A DNA stretch of 64,000 nucleotides, taken from the NCBI GenBank assembly GCA_034190875.2, contig CM067346.1, positions 9,819,102 to 9,883,101 of the forward strand, in the 5' to 3' direction. Under the pieces are notes generated by a model. The model ran no database searches and had not been told where the DNA came from. It worked only from the letters and a program-made list of their open reading frames with translations. A program made the position numbers and the translations under genes. The DNA comes from Urechis unicinctus. Taxonomy: Eukaryota > Annelida > Polychaeta > Xenopneusta > Urechidae. Below are positions 14,400-25,948 of this stretch, piece by piece (positions within the stretch are counted from its first letter, which is position 1; every line of letters begins with the position of its first letter).

Positions 14400-16660
14400 T
14401 AAATAACGTACGATAAATAATTGTAATGATTATTTACCGAGATGAAAGCTTGTCGTCAGGTGGTAGAGCACAAACAATCACCTTACTTTGACGTCATTAT
14501 TCTATCAACCCTTTTGGCTTCTGTACCTACCTACCGTCAAGAAGGAATCCCCAAAAATCTTCCCTCGAAGAACCAACCCGCGGTATGCTGCCTGGCTCTT
14601 ATTTGATCTACTTGAAAATTGCCTCAACAGACGCACTGAACAAAACGGATAGTTCATTGCCCTGCTTGTTTGTCATCAGGAGAGATCTAGCGTTCAGCAC
14701 ACAACGTCATGTTGGGCAAATATTACAGCGCTCGTTTAAACCTTCTGTCTCCTGTAGTATTCTAGTCATGTTATGAAAGCATATGGGATGTATATAAGTT
14801 GAATATAATCATCACGAGAATGACTGGGCTTATAAAACATACATGATTTATTAGTTCGAGGGATTTTTAGAGATCCCATGCCAGTCGTCAAGGTCCTTAT
14901 CTTATGATGTTTCGCAGAAGGAGCAATGCCCATGTGCCAAGGTAAGGGCAACGTATACATACGACAAATGCACTTTGTTAAGGGAATATTTCAAAATCTC
15001 ATTTATGGCATAAAATAAAATGTATTAAGGGATCCTGCATGATAGTTTTGCTCTGGCTGGTGAAAATAGTTGCAGACAAGAGCAACATTTGCCAACCATG
15101 GTATGAACAACAAGTTTGGTTGATATGAAAACTATTTTTAGTTTCGACTAAATCAATACTTACAATAGTAGCAATCTTAGAGCTTGGTTTATTTCTAAGC
15201 GGCACAACCACTATGCCAGTTTCGTGCATGCACGCGTTTTGTAAATCCAAATAAATTAAACAAAACTTGTGGGGATTTATCATCTAAACATACCGCTTTT
15301 AAACAGTTAATAACTTCAATCGAATGTGGTTGGTGATCTTGTTGATGACGCAAATGACAAGCAACGAAATGACTGATAGGAGTAAAAGAATTACCCAACC
15401 TTAAAGGCAAACAAACGTTCCTAACTTAACCATCCTTTATTCCTGCCGGTTCAGGGCGTGTAGGGAGCTGCTACCGCTTATTGTTTGCAGGCTGCAGTAT
15501 TACAGACATAAGACATGAACATCCTGGCTGATGTGTGTTGAAGAACAATAACATTATTTAGATCGGAGGTGGGACAATCACGGTTCAATGAAACGCGCAC
15601 ATGGTTGCGTCCAATGGCAAATTATAAAAGGGTTACAACATATCCCTAAACATCATTAATGCATCAACTCAAACGCAGTCAACATGAATCCTGCAAACTA
15701 TAGCATTGAGTAAAACGGCACTTAAACAACATGTACACAATTGTATGATTAGGCGTACATGCTTGTGAAAAGACCAAACGTAATAAACGATGGCAAGTAT
15801 AGTAAGAAAGAAACATGTTGGGTTATAGAAAACGAGTTGCAGAAGATATGATTCTGATCATGTGATTGCTGGGGGAATATTCTTAAATAAACATGCAGTA
15901 GACTGTCGCGTTTATTTTGCATATACTATATCCCACAGGTATGCTGAGCTTCCTGCGTTCTAATGAACACATACCACAACGCACACAATTTGCCTGCCAG
16001 TGATATTGCCACCTGCATTTTTGCATTTTATAGCTACCGATACTAAAGCTTGCTGTACTCACAGCGCGTGATTACGGATTCACGGAGAGGTCTCGGCAAC
16101 GTATCAACTGTTCTCATTGTTGATTTATCCCTATAACGGAAATTGCATTTGCAGCCAAGCGTTCTCAGATTATACACTCTAGACGTTGCTCAGCATAAGC
16201 AGCCACTGAAAATCATTGCGGTCTGCCGTACAAAAGGGCTCCACATTCATTAAGTAAACGAGTTGGTGCTGCTGTGGAACGCCTAGAGGAAAGCTAAATA
16301 AAAAGCAGATTTTCAGTGTATGCTTGTATCTAAGTCAAACATGCAGACATGGCGCCCGGTGTCACGATATAGCATGCGCTTGCTCGTATCCATGAACACT
16401 GTGAGCTTCCATTTCTTTACACTCACGATATTCATCACCTGACCGCCTATTAAGTATTATGAAGAACCCATAGGAAGCAGCTGAACTAAACACAATTGTT
16501 GACAACCATGATGCTTGAACCGAGTTTCTATGTAAGGCTAAACAGTCAATGTGCTTTGTGTATGCATTATGAACAACGCAACGTTACTGAATATGTCTAA
16601 TTTAAATAAAGAAGTAAGTGACACTGGCAACTGGCTGTTGCATGATCACATCCTGCTTGT
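14400..16660 (+). repeat. Left arm of inverted duplication, segment 1
   Basis: Colinear by eye with the reverse complement of about 61,660-64,000 through its whole length. Good checkpoints are 14,895-14,945 (GCAGAAGGAGCAATGCCCA) with 63,490-63,530, 15,060-15,110 with 63,310-63,375, 15,475-15,545 (TTATTGTTTGCAG and GGCTGATGTG) with 62,970-63,030, 15,690-15,720 (CTGCAAACTATAGCATTG) with 62,790-62,810, and 16,520-16,590 (CTTGAACCGAGTT) with 61,745-61,815. Family A copy 3 lies inside it. Confidence 0.82.
15932..16505 (+). repeat. Interspersed repeat family A, copy 3
   Basis: The best preserved plus-strand copy. It begins TATCCCACAGGTATGCTGAG and contains CTCGGCAACGTATCAACTG, GAAATTGCATTTGCAGCC with AAGCGTTCTCAG, GACATGGCGCCCGGTGTCAC, and AAGCAGCTGAACTAAA near its end. 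Within the inverted duplication it is paired with 61,830-62,330. Copies at 540 and 5,865 lie outside the duplication, so the family moved or was copied independently. Confidence 0.75.
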
Positions 16661-17139
16661 AGAAGCGATAATTGATGCAAAGTCCTTAATATTCCGCCAG
16701 TATGCAATATGTATATAATCCATCAATTAGTCAAACAACCCTAAATGTGGGCGCATTACAGCTTAACTATATCGAGTTGTGATGATCGCGACATGCGCAG
16801 GTTTTATCGGGCGAACTACTAGGCGTGAGCATTATTTATTGCATAATGTTATAAAGTGTAACAATGTGTCTGAGCAGTAACACAGATTGCTGTTGCCTCG
16901 TGCAAAGGGTCACAATTGAAAAAAAGACTGCCAGAATCTTAGGTTCTCTATATGGTAGAATCATATGCATGTAAAGGTAAAATGGTGCTTTGTTGGTGTC
17001 AAACTCACATTTGTGAATTGCGCATCTAGCCGACTTTTGAAAATTGCCTTGAAACTATCTGCGAGTATTTAACTAAGGCGGTGATCGTTCTCTTTGAGTA
17101 CACCTCGGCATAGTTTGGCTATAGAGCACATATACTGGT

Positions 17140-17325
17140 AATGATGGGTTATGGCATTAGTATTGGGGTTTAACGTCACTTTTAGCAACGAGGTGATATC
17201 GCGATGGTGATGGATGAGGATGATTGTGATGCTTGGACAGCTCCCCTTAAGTGCCAGCGCCCACTTGGCACAGACCCGTTGCCCCCAGCGGGCTGTGTTT
17301 GTTAATGCTCTATTGTCATGTTTAG
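17140..17325 (+). mobile_element. SINE-like fragment
   Basis: A GC-richer segment with GGGGTTTAACGTCACTTTTA, then GCAACGAGGTGATATCGCGA. From memory this resembles the core of tRNA-derived SINEs common in molluscs and other invertebrates (GTTTAACGCCRCTTTTAGCAA type). I cannot identify polymerase III A and B boxes with confidence, and no target-site duplication is visible. It could instead be the untranslated end of another element. It lies about 220 bases from the LINE remnant, inside the block found only in the left arm. Confidence 0.4.
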
Positions 17326-17532
17326 AGAAAGATATAACGCAATGGAAATAGAACGAGGGGTTAGGTGCAATCATAATTTATCCGTTGGATAGCGATGGCC
17401 CACTGGGTAAAGTCGGGTAAGGTAACACAATTACAATCCACGCAAAGGTCATCATATGTGTCATAACCATATTACGATTGATGTTGCTCGTTGTATTTCT
17501 TGCATTATTGGAAACATACGAATATTAAAAAC

Positions 17533-17540
17533 GTTAAAAT
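17533..17540. repeat. Target-site duplication, LINE 3' side
   Basis: GTTAAAAT directly abuts the 3' end of the LINE remnant and is repeated exactly at 18,836-18,843. Confidence 0.65.
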
Positions 17541-18835
17541 GACTGAGCCGTCGCTTCGATGGATCTCCATCCTTGCTGCCTCCTAGTGATGATGAGGATG
17601 AATGTGTCTACGATGACTGACGAGGCCGATCCTAGACTGAAATCTCCTCTGGCTGGGCGGACAAAGTCGTCTGATGGCGTTAGATTAACTGTCGCTGCGT
17701 GCCGTGCTCTCCTTCCGGTCAGTGCGGTGTTGCTCGAAGTACGTCAGGCCGTCGTGGCAGGTCTTTTGCCACAAAGCTCTGTTCCTGGTGTGTCTCTCCC
17801 AGGTGACGTTGCCGAAGTAACAGGATTCTAACGTCGCCTTACGGACGTCTTTGTACCTCTTGTATTGGCCGCCCTGGGGTGGCGGTCATCCTCTAGCTCG
17901 CCGTAGAATAGAACCTTTGGTATTCTTTTGCCCTCTATACGCACCACATGACCTGACCAGCGTAGCTGAGCCTTCATAAGGAGGGCCTCAAACCCAGTGA
18001 CGCCACACCTCTCCAGTGCCTCTGTGTCCGATACACGGTCCATCCACGAGAAGCCGCAGATCTTCCCTAGTCATCGAATATGGAACAGGTCCAACCTCCT
18101 CGCGTGCTGCCGGTACCACGTCCACGACTCGCATCCAAACAACAGCGCGGTTGGCACAGCAGCACAATAAATGCCAGCCTTTGCCATGATTTGACCACAG
18201 CTTATGCTGTAGACGTCTAAAGTTGGCATTGACTTTACCGATGAGAGATGTTATTTCGTCGTCAATCCTGATGTTCTTCGAGAGCAGGCCTCCCATGTAG
18301 CAGAACTTGTCCACAACCTTTAGCTGCTCGTGTCCAATCGTGACAACAGGGTTCTGGGGGCTGGGGTCTTCCTGGTCGGGGCTGGAATAGCACCTCCGTC
18401 TTCTGCATGTTAATGGTCGACCCATAGCGGGTAGCGGCTCTCGAGAAGTTGTCGACAGCGCTATGTAGGTCATCCTCAGTGTGGGCAATAAGTGCACAGT
18501 CGTCCGCAAAGATAAGCTCGAACAGCAGCAGGAACGACTCTTGGTGTTCGCCTTCAACCGCTGGAGGATGACAATAACGCCATCACTTCTGAACCAGATC
18601 ATGGCGCCCTTGTTGCAGTTCTTAAAGGCGCCTTGGAGCATTACAGGAAGACGATAATAAACAGGGACGGAGCCATGTTTGGTACCGTTCGACACTGGGA
18701 AGGGTTCTGAGGTGTTTCCATGGTCCGGAACGCGTGCCATCATGCCGTCATGGAAGGATTAGATGTTGTTGACGATCGTTGATGGACAGCCATACTTGGA
18801 CAGAAGCCTCGACGACCATTAGAGGTGGCCTACCA
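17541..18835 (-). mobile_element. 5'-truncated non-LTR retrotransposon (LINE)
   Basis: The minus strand encodes the C-terminal part of a LINE reverse transcriptase. From its 5' side (about 18,825) one reads LLSKYGCPSTIV, FPVSNGTKHGSV (fingers/palm), LIFADDCALIAHTEDD with the catalytic FADD box at 18,499-18,510, KVVDKFCYMGGLLSKN (thumb), FGCESWTWYRQHARR, LRWSGHVVRIEGKRIPK, and finally ALWQKTCHDGLTYFEQ. A decayed C2H2-like tail (FVCP and IGL-like residues) is near 17,600. The pieces lie in at least three frames with several frameshifts and stops, so it is dead. The endonuclease and first RT motifs are missing, the usual 5' truncation. GTTAAAAT occurs immediately outside both ends (17,533-17,540 and 18,836-18,843), a likely target-site duplication. 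The clade is uncertain (CR1/L2-like or RTE-like). Confidence 0.93.
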
Positions 18836-18843
18836 GTTAAAAT
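18836..18843. repeat. Target-site duplication, LINE 5' side
   Basis: Second copy of GTTAAAAT, directly outside the truncated 5' end of the LINE remnant. Confidence 0.65.
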
Positions 18844-19690
18844 ACTTCATTGGATGAAATATCATAACAAGACACCATAATAATGTTTAAAAGTAGTATT
18901 TTCAGCTTCATTTTGATCACTTTTTCGCTGTTCATTACTCTGCTCAAGAGCGCACCGACCAGTCTGTAGATTTCGGTAGTTCTACATCTCTACATCTGTA
19001 AATATTGATAGTTAGGTGCTAATGACCCACCTTACGACCGCATATACGTATATAAATATACCACACGGTCAACATTGCTGCTCTGGGGTGAATCTACGAC
19101 TTTGCACATTGAAACGAGACCATACCAATCTCCGCAATTACATTTCCAGCACGCCTATTTAACTTATCGTAATATCCTTGTAGTTGTACACATTTGTGAT
19201 GACGACGATGAACCGTTTGCCAGTACCAACCACAATATTCTAGCTATTGAACTAGTTCCGAACCAGTTATAAAAAAGGTACTCATATCTGGCAGTTACTT
19301 GTAACACTTTTGCATTTTGCTTTGGAACAAGTTTCGCTTCGAGTGCATTCACCATTTATTGATACCGTTTAAATGAAGTATCTGTTTACGAGTAACGAAG
19401 ATACTAACCATCGGTCATTTAATTTGCACCCAGATATAGATATGGACCCAAGTAAGAAGGGACGCAATCTCAAATGTGGTCTTGTTAGAAACACAGTGAT
19501 TTGCTTGGTAATAGATCATCTCTGTTTCATAAATGCTAACTCAAAAGACGATGGGGCACCGAAATCAATTGTAATGTAGGCAAAATAACTTGTTTGTTGG
19601 TTATGATATACAACATTCATAATCCATTCCATTTCATTAGAGAATGGTTAATGTTAGGCATTTGCGTGGATGTGGCATCATCGAAAGCAT

Positions 19691-22600
19691 GATATTATTC
19701 AAATGATCTGCACGCAATTCAAATAATTTTTAAATCTTTGTATCAAATGTGGGCACACGAATTTTACACATTATGCATTCGTAATGCACAATATTAGTTT
19801 CTGCAATGTGACATGCTGTTGGTATTTTGTTTCAGCGCCATGATCATTGACGTGTTGGATTGAATGATTAATTGTACAGAAAGATAAATTACGATATAAT
19901 GGGAAAAGCGATGGCGCGACATTTAGCATCAACAAAGATGTTTATCGTAACTAAAACCAAAGGCATTGTGGACGCATATCTATGGAAATTTCTAATGATG
20001 TCCAATAAATAAAACATTCATTATTGGCCTGCATTTAGATACATAGGGAAAGATCGAAAGGACTTCCTAATTTCATATCGCTTGTTCTCAGTGCACATAT
20101 TTCCATGTTTAAATATGAATGCATGTCGGTGTGCAGTATCCTGCGCATTTGGGAGTGTTAAGAGCTATGGCCAATCATGAATGAGTTTGGTCATATTATA
20201 ATATGTTTAAGAAAGGGTGTGCAATGTCCATGTTGACAAGCAAACATTGTGTTCCATGTTACCTTCACTTGCCACGAAAAAGAGCAGAATAGTTTAGAGC
20301 TCATATATTCCATTGTACATCTCTACGAGTCCATTCCATTTAACTGTATCATCATCACACCAGCACCAAACCATAAACTGATTTGAATGTTTAATGCAAG
20401 GCGTAATATAATATCGATTCGGAATGGGTACGATTACATGGAAACGTCTCTAACATTTGGTCTCTTAATACACCTGACACCAAACCCGTTTCGTTGGATA
20501 AATGCTGTGTTCTGTATGTAAACAGGTCAACATCCCAACAAATACGTGTCCAACCTACAGCCCAGTAGTCCGTTAATTACGATGATTTGTCACTTGTGAT
20601 TTTTAACTCAATTAAATGTACGCATGAGTTACAGTATCAATGATAACAAGTAATTCAAATTGTGCCAAAAGATAGTTTTCAAATCGTGAATTCATAATAA
20701 AATGGATAGGCACTGTGCCTTTATTATAGTAACTCGATTATCAGCCACACGGTTTGTTTACCAGAGACAGGTTAGAAATACATGTAAAAGAAAATCATTG
20801 GCACTATAGGGGGATATTGACCAAATTGGTCGTATAGCAACGGATTATTTTTCTTTCACCCTTCACGGCCATCTGTTGCGTATGTGATGAATTGATATTG
20901 TGATGGGGTTTGTAAATACATGTGTGGAGATAAAATTATTTAATGAGCAATTGTCACCCTTCACGGCCATCTGTTACATTCATATGGCTGATGAATTCAA
21001 CCGCTGTCCACCGACTTCCTTTGAACTGATGGGGTTTTTAAATGTGTTTGGCATAATCAAAGTAAACGTAAAATAACATTGATACATCGAGGACCAGTGC
21101 ATGACTATATGTAGAATTACTTAAATAATAATGGTGTGGTGAACACCTGATTACTGTTTTTGTATCGGCGTGTGTTGGTGTCAGGCACCGGCATTTCGTG
21201 TTTGATTGTTTAGCATATCAGAATGCTGTTAGGTTTCCAAAACAGATACGCCTTTTGTTAGCATGAAGTTCAAATCTAATCTGAAAATCCAGTCATCATC
21301 TTCACAAGTTAAATCGATTATTTAATCATCAAACAAATGTAAAAACAGACTGCCAGCTTGGATAGGATTCAACCTATCCCAAAATATAGTACTCTCTTTT
21401 TTCCAGCTAAGGTTGTTTTTTTTTTCATATTTATATATATTCACATAGATTAGGCTTTAAAGCGCAAGTACAATTAAGTTTATAATGGCGCGAGATAAAT
21501 AAATCCAGGCGAGGGTGCATTACATTAGGCATCAAACAACTTGCTATCTCGCCTTGAAAATAATGCCAACAACGTGACTGAAAACACTACCTTATCAGAT
21601 TGGACGGCCGTTGAATGAAGCTGCAATATATGGTGATTCATTTAATGTAGCTATATGTTAAGACGATAGAGTTCGATAATGGTCGTTATTTTTTGTGCAT
21701 TGAGCTCATTTGCTTGTCTATGACGACTAGATAGCTTTAGGAATCGGCGATGAAAGTCGACGGTAGCATGCAAGAAAGCTGTTTCCGCGCATTGAGCATG
21801 ACTTTTATGTCGATTGATAACAGGGTATGATTGTATTATATGTAAACTCCTTATTTACTACGGCAGTAATCGCTGTTTTATCGACTCTTCTTGCAAAGGA
21901 GGTGATAGACTTTCGAGGATAAATATCATCCCTCTAAGGAGTGAGGTTTGAATGTCAGAACACATGTTAGTGCCCATACAAGTACAGGCAAACATATACT
22001 GTATCTGCGAGCAACCTTGCATTTTTACTTCAAGCGTTTTATTTCGTTTGTATTCTGACATAACTATGCAAAAAAATAAAGCTGCTGATTGATCTTACTA
22101 TATTCAATACTTAAATCCCGGTTAAAAAATGGCGCGTGGTCGAATTTGTTAAATGACACATTTACCCCTGAGTTGGACGATTCCATCCCAGATCATATCT
22201 GTAATTTCTTGTATGCAGATAGGACAATTTTCATTGATAGTATAACGCTTCCTAAATGCTTCATATTGCATTTTGTTTCATATTTTCATGTCTACCAATT
22301 TGCCGATTTTTGCATTTGACCCACCGAAATAAAGACTACTTTCTACTAGGGTCCATAATTCATACAAACATCCTGGTCATTCGATAAGGCACCGCCTAAC
22401 TGAACATTTATTAGCAGGAGGGTGAGAATGGGGATAAGAAGAAGGTCATGTGCATCAATGTACGAGTGAAAAGGTAAGGTGAAAATGCACGAGGGTGGTA
22501 AAGTTAGGATGTTATGCTGGATAAGAGGACCAAAGTAGGCAGGTGTATTAATTCCTTACAGTGGTTATTATATTCTCAGTATATTATAATATTACAGAAG

Positions 22601-22880
22601 TGACAACTGAGCAAAATGATCATCCGACATTATCGCTTGAACACTGATTCACCGTGGCAATTGAATCACTGCAGTGTAAAAAATGATGATACAGGGAGTT
22701 TATACAAGTATATGACTCCGCTATTGGACATACAATTTCAGATGAATAATAGATCACAGTCAATTCAGATTGTGTTTGATGACAGTATAACTATGCTATA
22801 TACCACTAGGCTCTACATTGGCAGTAAAACCAATACTAAAGACTGTTCGTGCAACGAGGTTATAAAGCGTTTGCTTTGAC
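19691..22880 (+). repeat. Left arm of inverted duplication, segment 2
   Basis: Colinear with the reverse complement of about 59,310-61,660. Checkpoints: 19,796-19,845 (GCAATGTGACATG) with 61,560-61,605, 19,905-19,950 (AAAAGCGATGGCG) with 61,470-61,490, 20,010-20,050 (CATTCATTATTGGCCTGCAT) with 61,345-61,365, 21,455-21,570 (GCATCAAACAAC) with 60,710-60,800, 21,930-21,960 (AAGGAGTGAGGTTTGAA) with 60,305-60,325, and 22,370-22,530 (GGATAAGAAGAAGGTCATG) with 59,640-59,790. About 1.0 kb of the left arm (roughly 20,280-21,280) has no clear partner. The 87-codon frame at 22,616-22,879 is not conserved in the other arm. Confidence 0.85.
20857..20975. repeat. Pair of identical 21-bp direct repeats
   Basis: A 21-base motif beginning CACCCTTCACGGCCATC occurs at 20,857-20,877 and again at 20,955-20,975, 98 bases apart. 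Looser similarity (GATGAATT, GATGGGGTTT, AAATACATGTGTGG versus AAATGTGTTTGG) continues after each copy, so this is a diverged tandem duplication of roughly 100 bases. It lies inside the part of the left arm that has no partner in the right arm. Confidence 0.8.
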
Positions 22881-22993
22881 ACGAATGTATGTACGAATAT
22901 TAAGTCGAATCAATCAGGGTACTTTTCTTAAAAAGCGCAAATTGGATTACTGAAACGTGTAATCAATAAACAGAGAATATAAAATATATATGT
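22881..22993. other. Junction between arm homology and simple repeats
   Basis: Short unremarkable sequence leading into the compound microsatellite. Arm homology fades here. Confidence 0.4.
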
Positions 22994-23086
<93 letters not shown>

Positions 23087-23161
23087 TATACTATATAGAT
23101 ATGTATATAGATAGTTGTATATGCACACATATATATAAAAATATATACACATATATATATA

Positions 23162-23232
<71 letters not shown>

Positions 23233-23313
23233 TACATTTATAAATATAAATATTATTTATATATATATATATATATATATAAATATGTATAAATGCATAA
23301 ATATGTATATATT

Positions 23314-23373
<60 letters not shown>

Positions 23374-23570
23374 CTAGATTTGTATATATAAATATGCATA
23401 TACATATAGCTCGGTGCATATATATATTTATAGATATGTATATATAAATATATAAATATGTACATATATATATACATATATATATATTGCGATATATTAA
23501 CAAGTATATATATCTCTATATATATATTATGGTGCGAGATTTATATATATAATCATGCATAAAATATATA
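22994..23570. repeat. Compound (AC)n/(AT)n microsatellite block
   Basis: (AC)12 or so at 22,994-23,018 passes directly into (AT)n, followed by about 500 bases of (AT)n mixed with AAATA, CATA and TGTATA units up to about 23,570. All frames here are YIYI/HTHT artefacts. The block sits where the two arms of the inverted duplication stop matching. Confidence 0.97.
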
Positions 23571-23689
23571 TTTATTTAGCAATCATCGTGTAAAAGAGTA
23601 TCATGCGCCAAATCGTAATAGAAAAGCAAACAGAATTTCTGGACTACTGCAGCACAAAACAATTATCAGCATCCCTAATGCATTTTTCC

Positions 23690-24690
23690 AGCACGATTCA
23701 GTGCAATGTATCAAGCACATAATGCATTGCGCCATACCAACATGTACTAGTTAAAGATGCAACTGTCAACGCAGTGGAAATAAATAGATCATATTGCATG
23801 TGAATATGAAAAGAAGAGCACTACACGCAACAACAACATAAAAGAGCCGAAGCTCCTTCGTGATATGGTGCATATTTATCGAATAGGTCTGGCAATAAAG
23901 ATGACAGTAGCTTATGTTATGTCATTCCGTCCATTTCCAATGGCGTGGCTCGAGGCGTTCCGCATTTTTATGACATACTGTCTTATTTTAAGGCTTATAC
24001 AAAGTGATGGTACGACGTAATGAAATGGATGGAAATCATGAATTGGACAATTTAACACGACTAGCGTCCACCTCACGTCCATTGACGGCTTATCTGCACC
24101 CAATCGCTCGCTGGATTTTCACTCTTGAACCAAATGAAATGAGCAAATAATGCGTTCAAATCTCAGCAATCCATTAGCGCAAATGGACTGAATGTAACGG
24201 TAAGCCTTTTTAATGCATTATATTTATTTCATCATATCACGCTAGGCCGCGAAGAATGTAATGTATAAACGACGTTATAATGCTGTAAAAACTCATCGGA
24301 CCTGAATCAGGCTTTTATATTACAAACGATTCTATAAGCCATCAATAGACGAATTGCACGTAAAAGGGGGAGCTGGATACTGACAATTTAATTCAGGGAA
24401 TTATGTTTTGGAATGGTGTATGGTCGGTGGCTCTCTTCGTCTTGGAATATCAGTTTAGTCTATATAAATCGTAGCGACGCATCAACGACTATTGTTTTTG
24501 CACATACATAACGTCCAAATTGGTCAGTCATTTATTTTGAGAATTTAGGCGCAAATGATGCTGAGTTGTTAAAGGTAATTCAACAGTGGTCCGATATGTT
24601 ATGCTTGCATATTGCCGTCGAATGTGCCAAAAAACAACAACTTGTTGATTGGTCGTAAAATATTATATGTATGCTAAATCATAAAAATGT
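23690..24690 (+). repeat. Left arm of inverted duplication, segment 3
   Basis: Matches the reverse complement of 52,550-52,930 (23,690-24,060, for example GCATTTTTATGACATACTG...GGCTTATA and GTACGACGTAATG) and then of about 50,030-50,640 (24,060-24,690, for example GCGTCCACCTC, CATTAGCGCAAATGGAC, GGCTTTTATATTA, GAGCTGGATA and CAGGGAATTATGTT). The order is inverted throughout, so this continues the same large inverted structure inward. Confidence 0.82.
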
Positions 24691-25940
24691 AACGGCGCTG
24701 ACTGGATACCTAGGTGAAGAAGAGCCAATCATTTCCATAGCAAATCGCACATGACCGACACAATGACGCAACCATACTAGTGTGATGTTGATGGCTGTAT
24801 AGCCAAAACTCATACGATTAGGTAGTACATCAGGTACAATAGTCTTTCAGCGCATAGTTATTGGCAATGTCTGAACTAAATGGGTAATTAACATGAAACC
24901 GGCGAATGCGAGCCTTTGAAATAGTTAGGCCAAGGAAATATCTTGAACGCAAATCATTGTCTTGTCGTGGCGTACGCCAGCAATTAACTCACAGCTGCAT
25001 GATGTTAATTAAATATGCAATATCTGTCATTACGTTATTTGCAGAGATGTGTATCTGACTAACCATCACACTCATATTTGGGAACTTCGGTACGATATAC
25101 TGTGACCTAGCAAATTAAATTGTAGACTGAAGTACAGACGCAACATTTTACTATACTGCATGCGTTCATCGCTGTAAGATGGTCGCATCTATTGTTACTA
25201 TAGCAAAACGTTCATGAATAAAACGATATGTCATTGACGAAAAGGCTCGGAGATAATGAGCTGGAAGATCGTTAGCATTTGCCTTTTTGTGTGAGCGGAA
25301 GGTAAAATAACTAGCAGAGCAGGTGAAAAGGAAGTACGTTGAGTCATGATTATATTGTACTGACCTGTCAGACATAGCAGATATTACCTTATGCGCATTC
25401 GTTCGGACAGAGATGAAACCACCAAGCAAAGTAGTAATGTTGCATAAGCGTGTCTATAATAAGTAAACCGTTGCCAAAATGGCGTCTGTGCGATTTACAA
25501 ACACAGTAGGATGTCCGATTTTGAACGAATATTAGGCATGACAAGCTCGTAAATTTGACTTAAGATGGTTGATGCGGGACTGTTGGTGACCTGTGGCTTA
25601 ATCGTTGTCCCTTTTAGGCTTCTGTATGCATGTAAAATACATAGAAGGTGTTCAACATATGCAAATGATTTTTGGCCGATTGTGTGGCATGAATAAGCAA
25701 CCACACAAACTGCTACGGTTTCGTTTAGGGTCAAATACATCGTGGACGACCGACGCAGTTGCCACAACCTAAACGATGGACATAACTTCACTTAGTAATG
25801 TTAGGTAAGCCCACATTAACAACTTATTAGTGGCCGGGCTGTCAGTCCGTGACATTTAAGTTAGCAAATTACACTAGTTTTATAAGTTGGTGCATTGCAA
25901 AATAGAAAACTAAATACAGGCAATTGCCATTGTTCATCCC
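24691..25940. other. Stretch with no recognised feature
   Basis: Weak traces of the inverted homology may continue for a few hundred bases (ACGGCGCTGACTGGA against the 49.9 kb region), but I cannot support them. CCAAAATGGCGTCT at 25,475-25,488 recurs at 28,522-28,535 with loosely similar flanks. No gene seen. Confidence 0.5.
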
Positions 25941-25948
25941 GATCTCCT

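Larger units (their letters stand above)
16661..19690. other. Block present only in the left arm
   Basis: The arm alignment jumps from about 16,660 to about 19,690 in the left arm while the right arm is continuous near 61,660. These roughly 3.0 kb are therefore an insertion in the left arm, or less likely a deletion from the right. The block contains a SINE-like segment and a truncated LINE. The intervals 16,661-17,130, 17,330-17,540 and 18,844-19,690 show nothing I recognise. A 62-68 codon frame at 19,373-19,579 has no family features. Confidence 0.65.
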
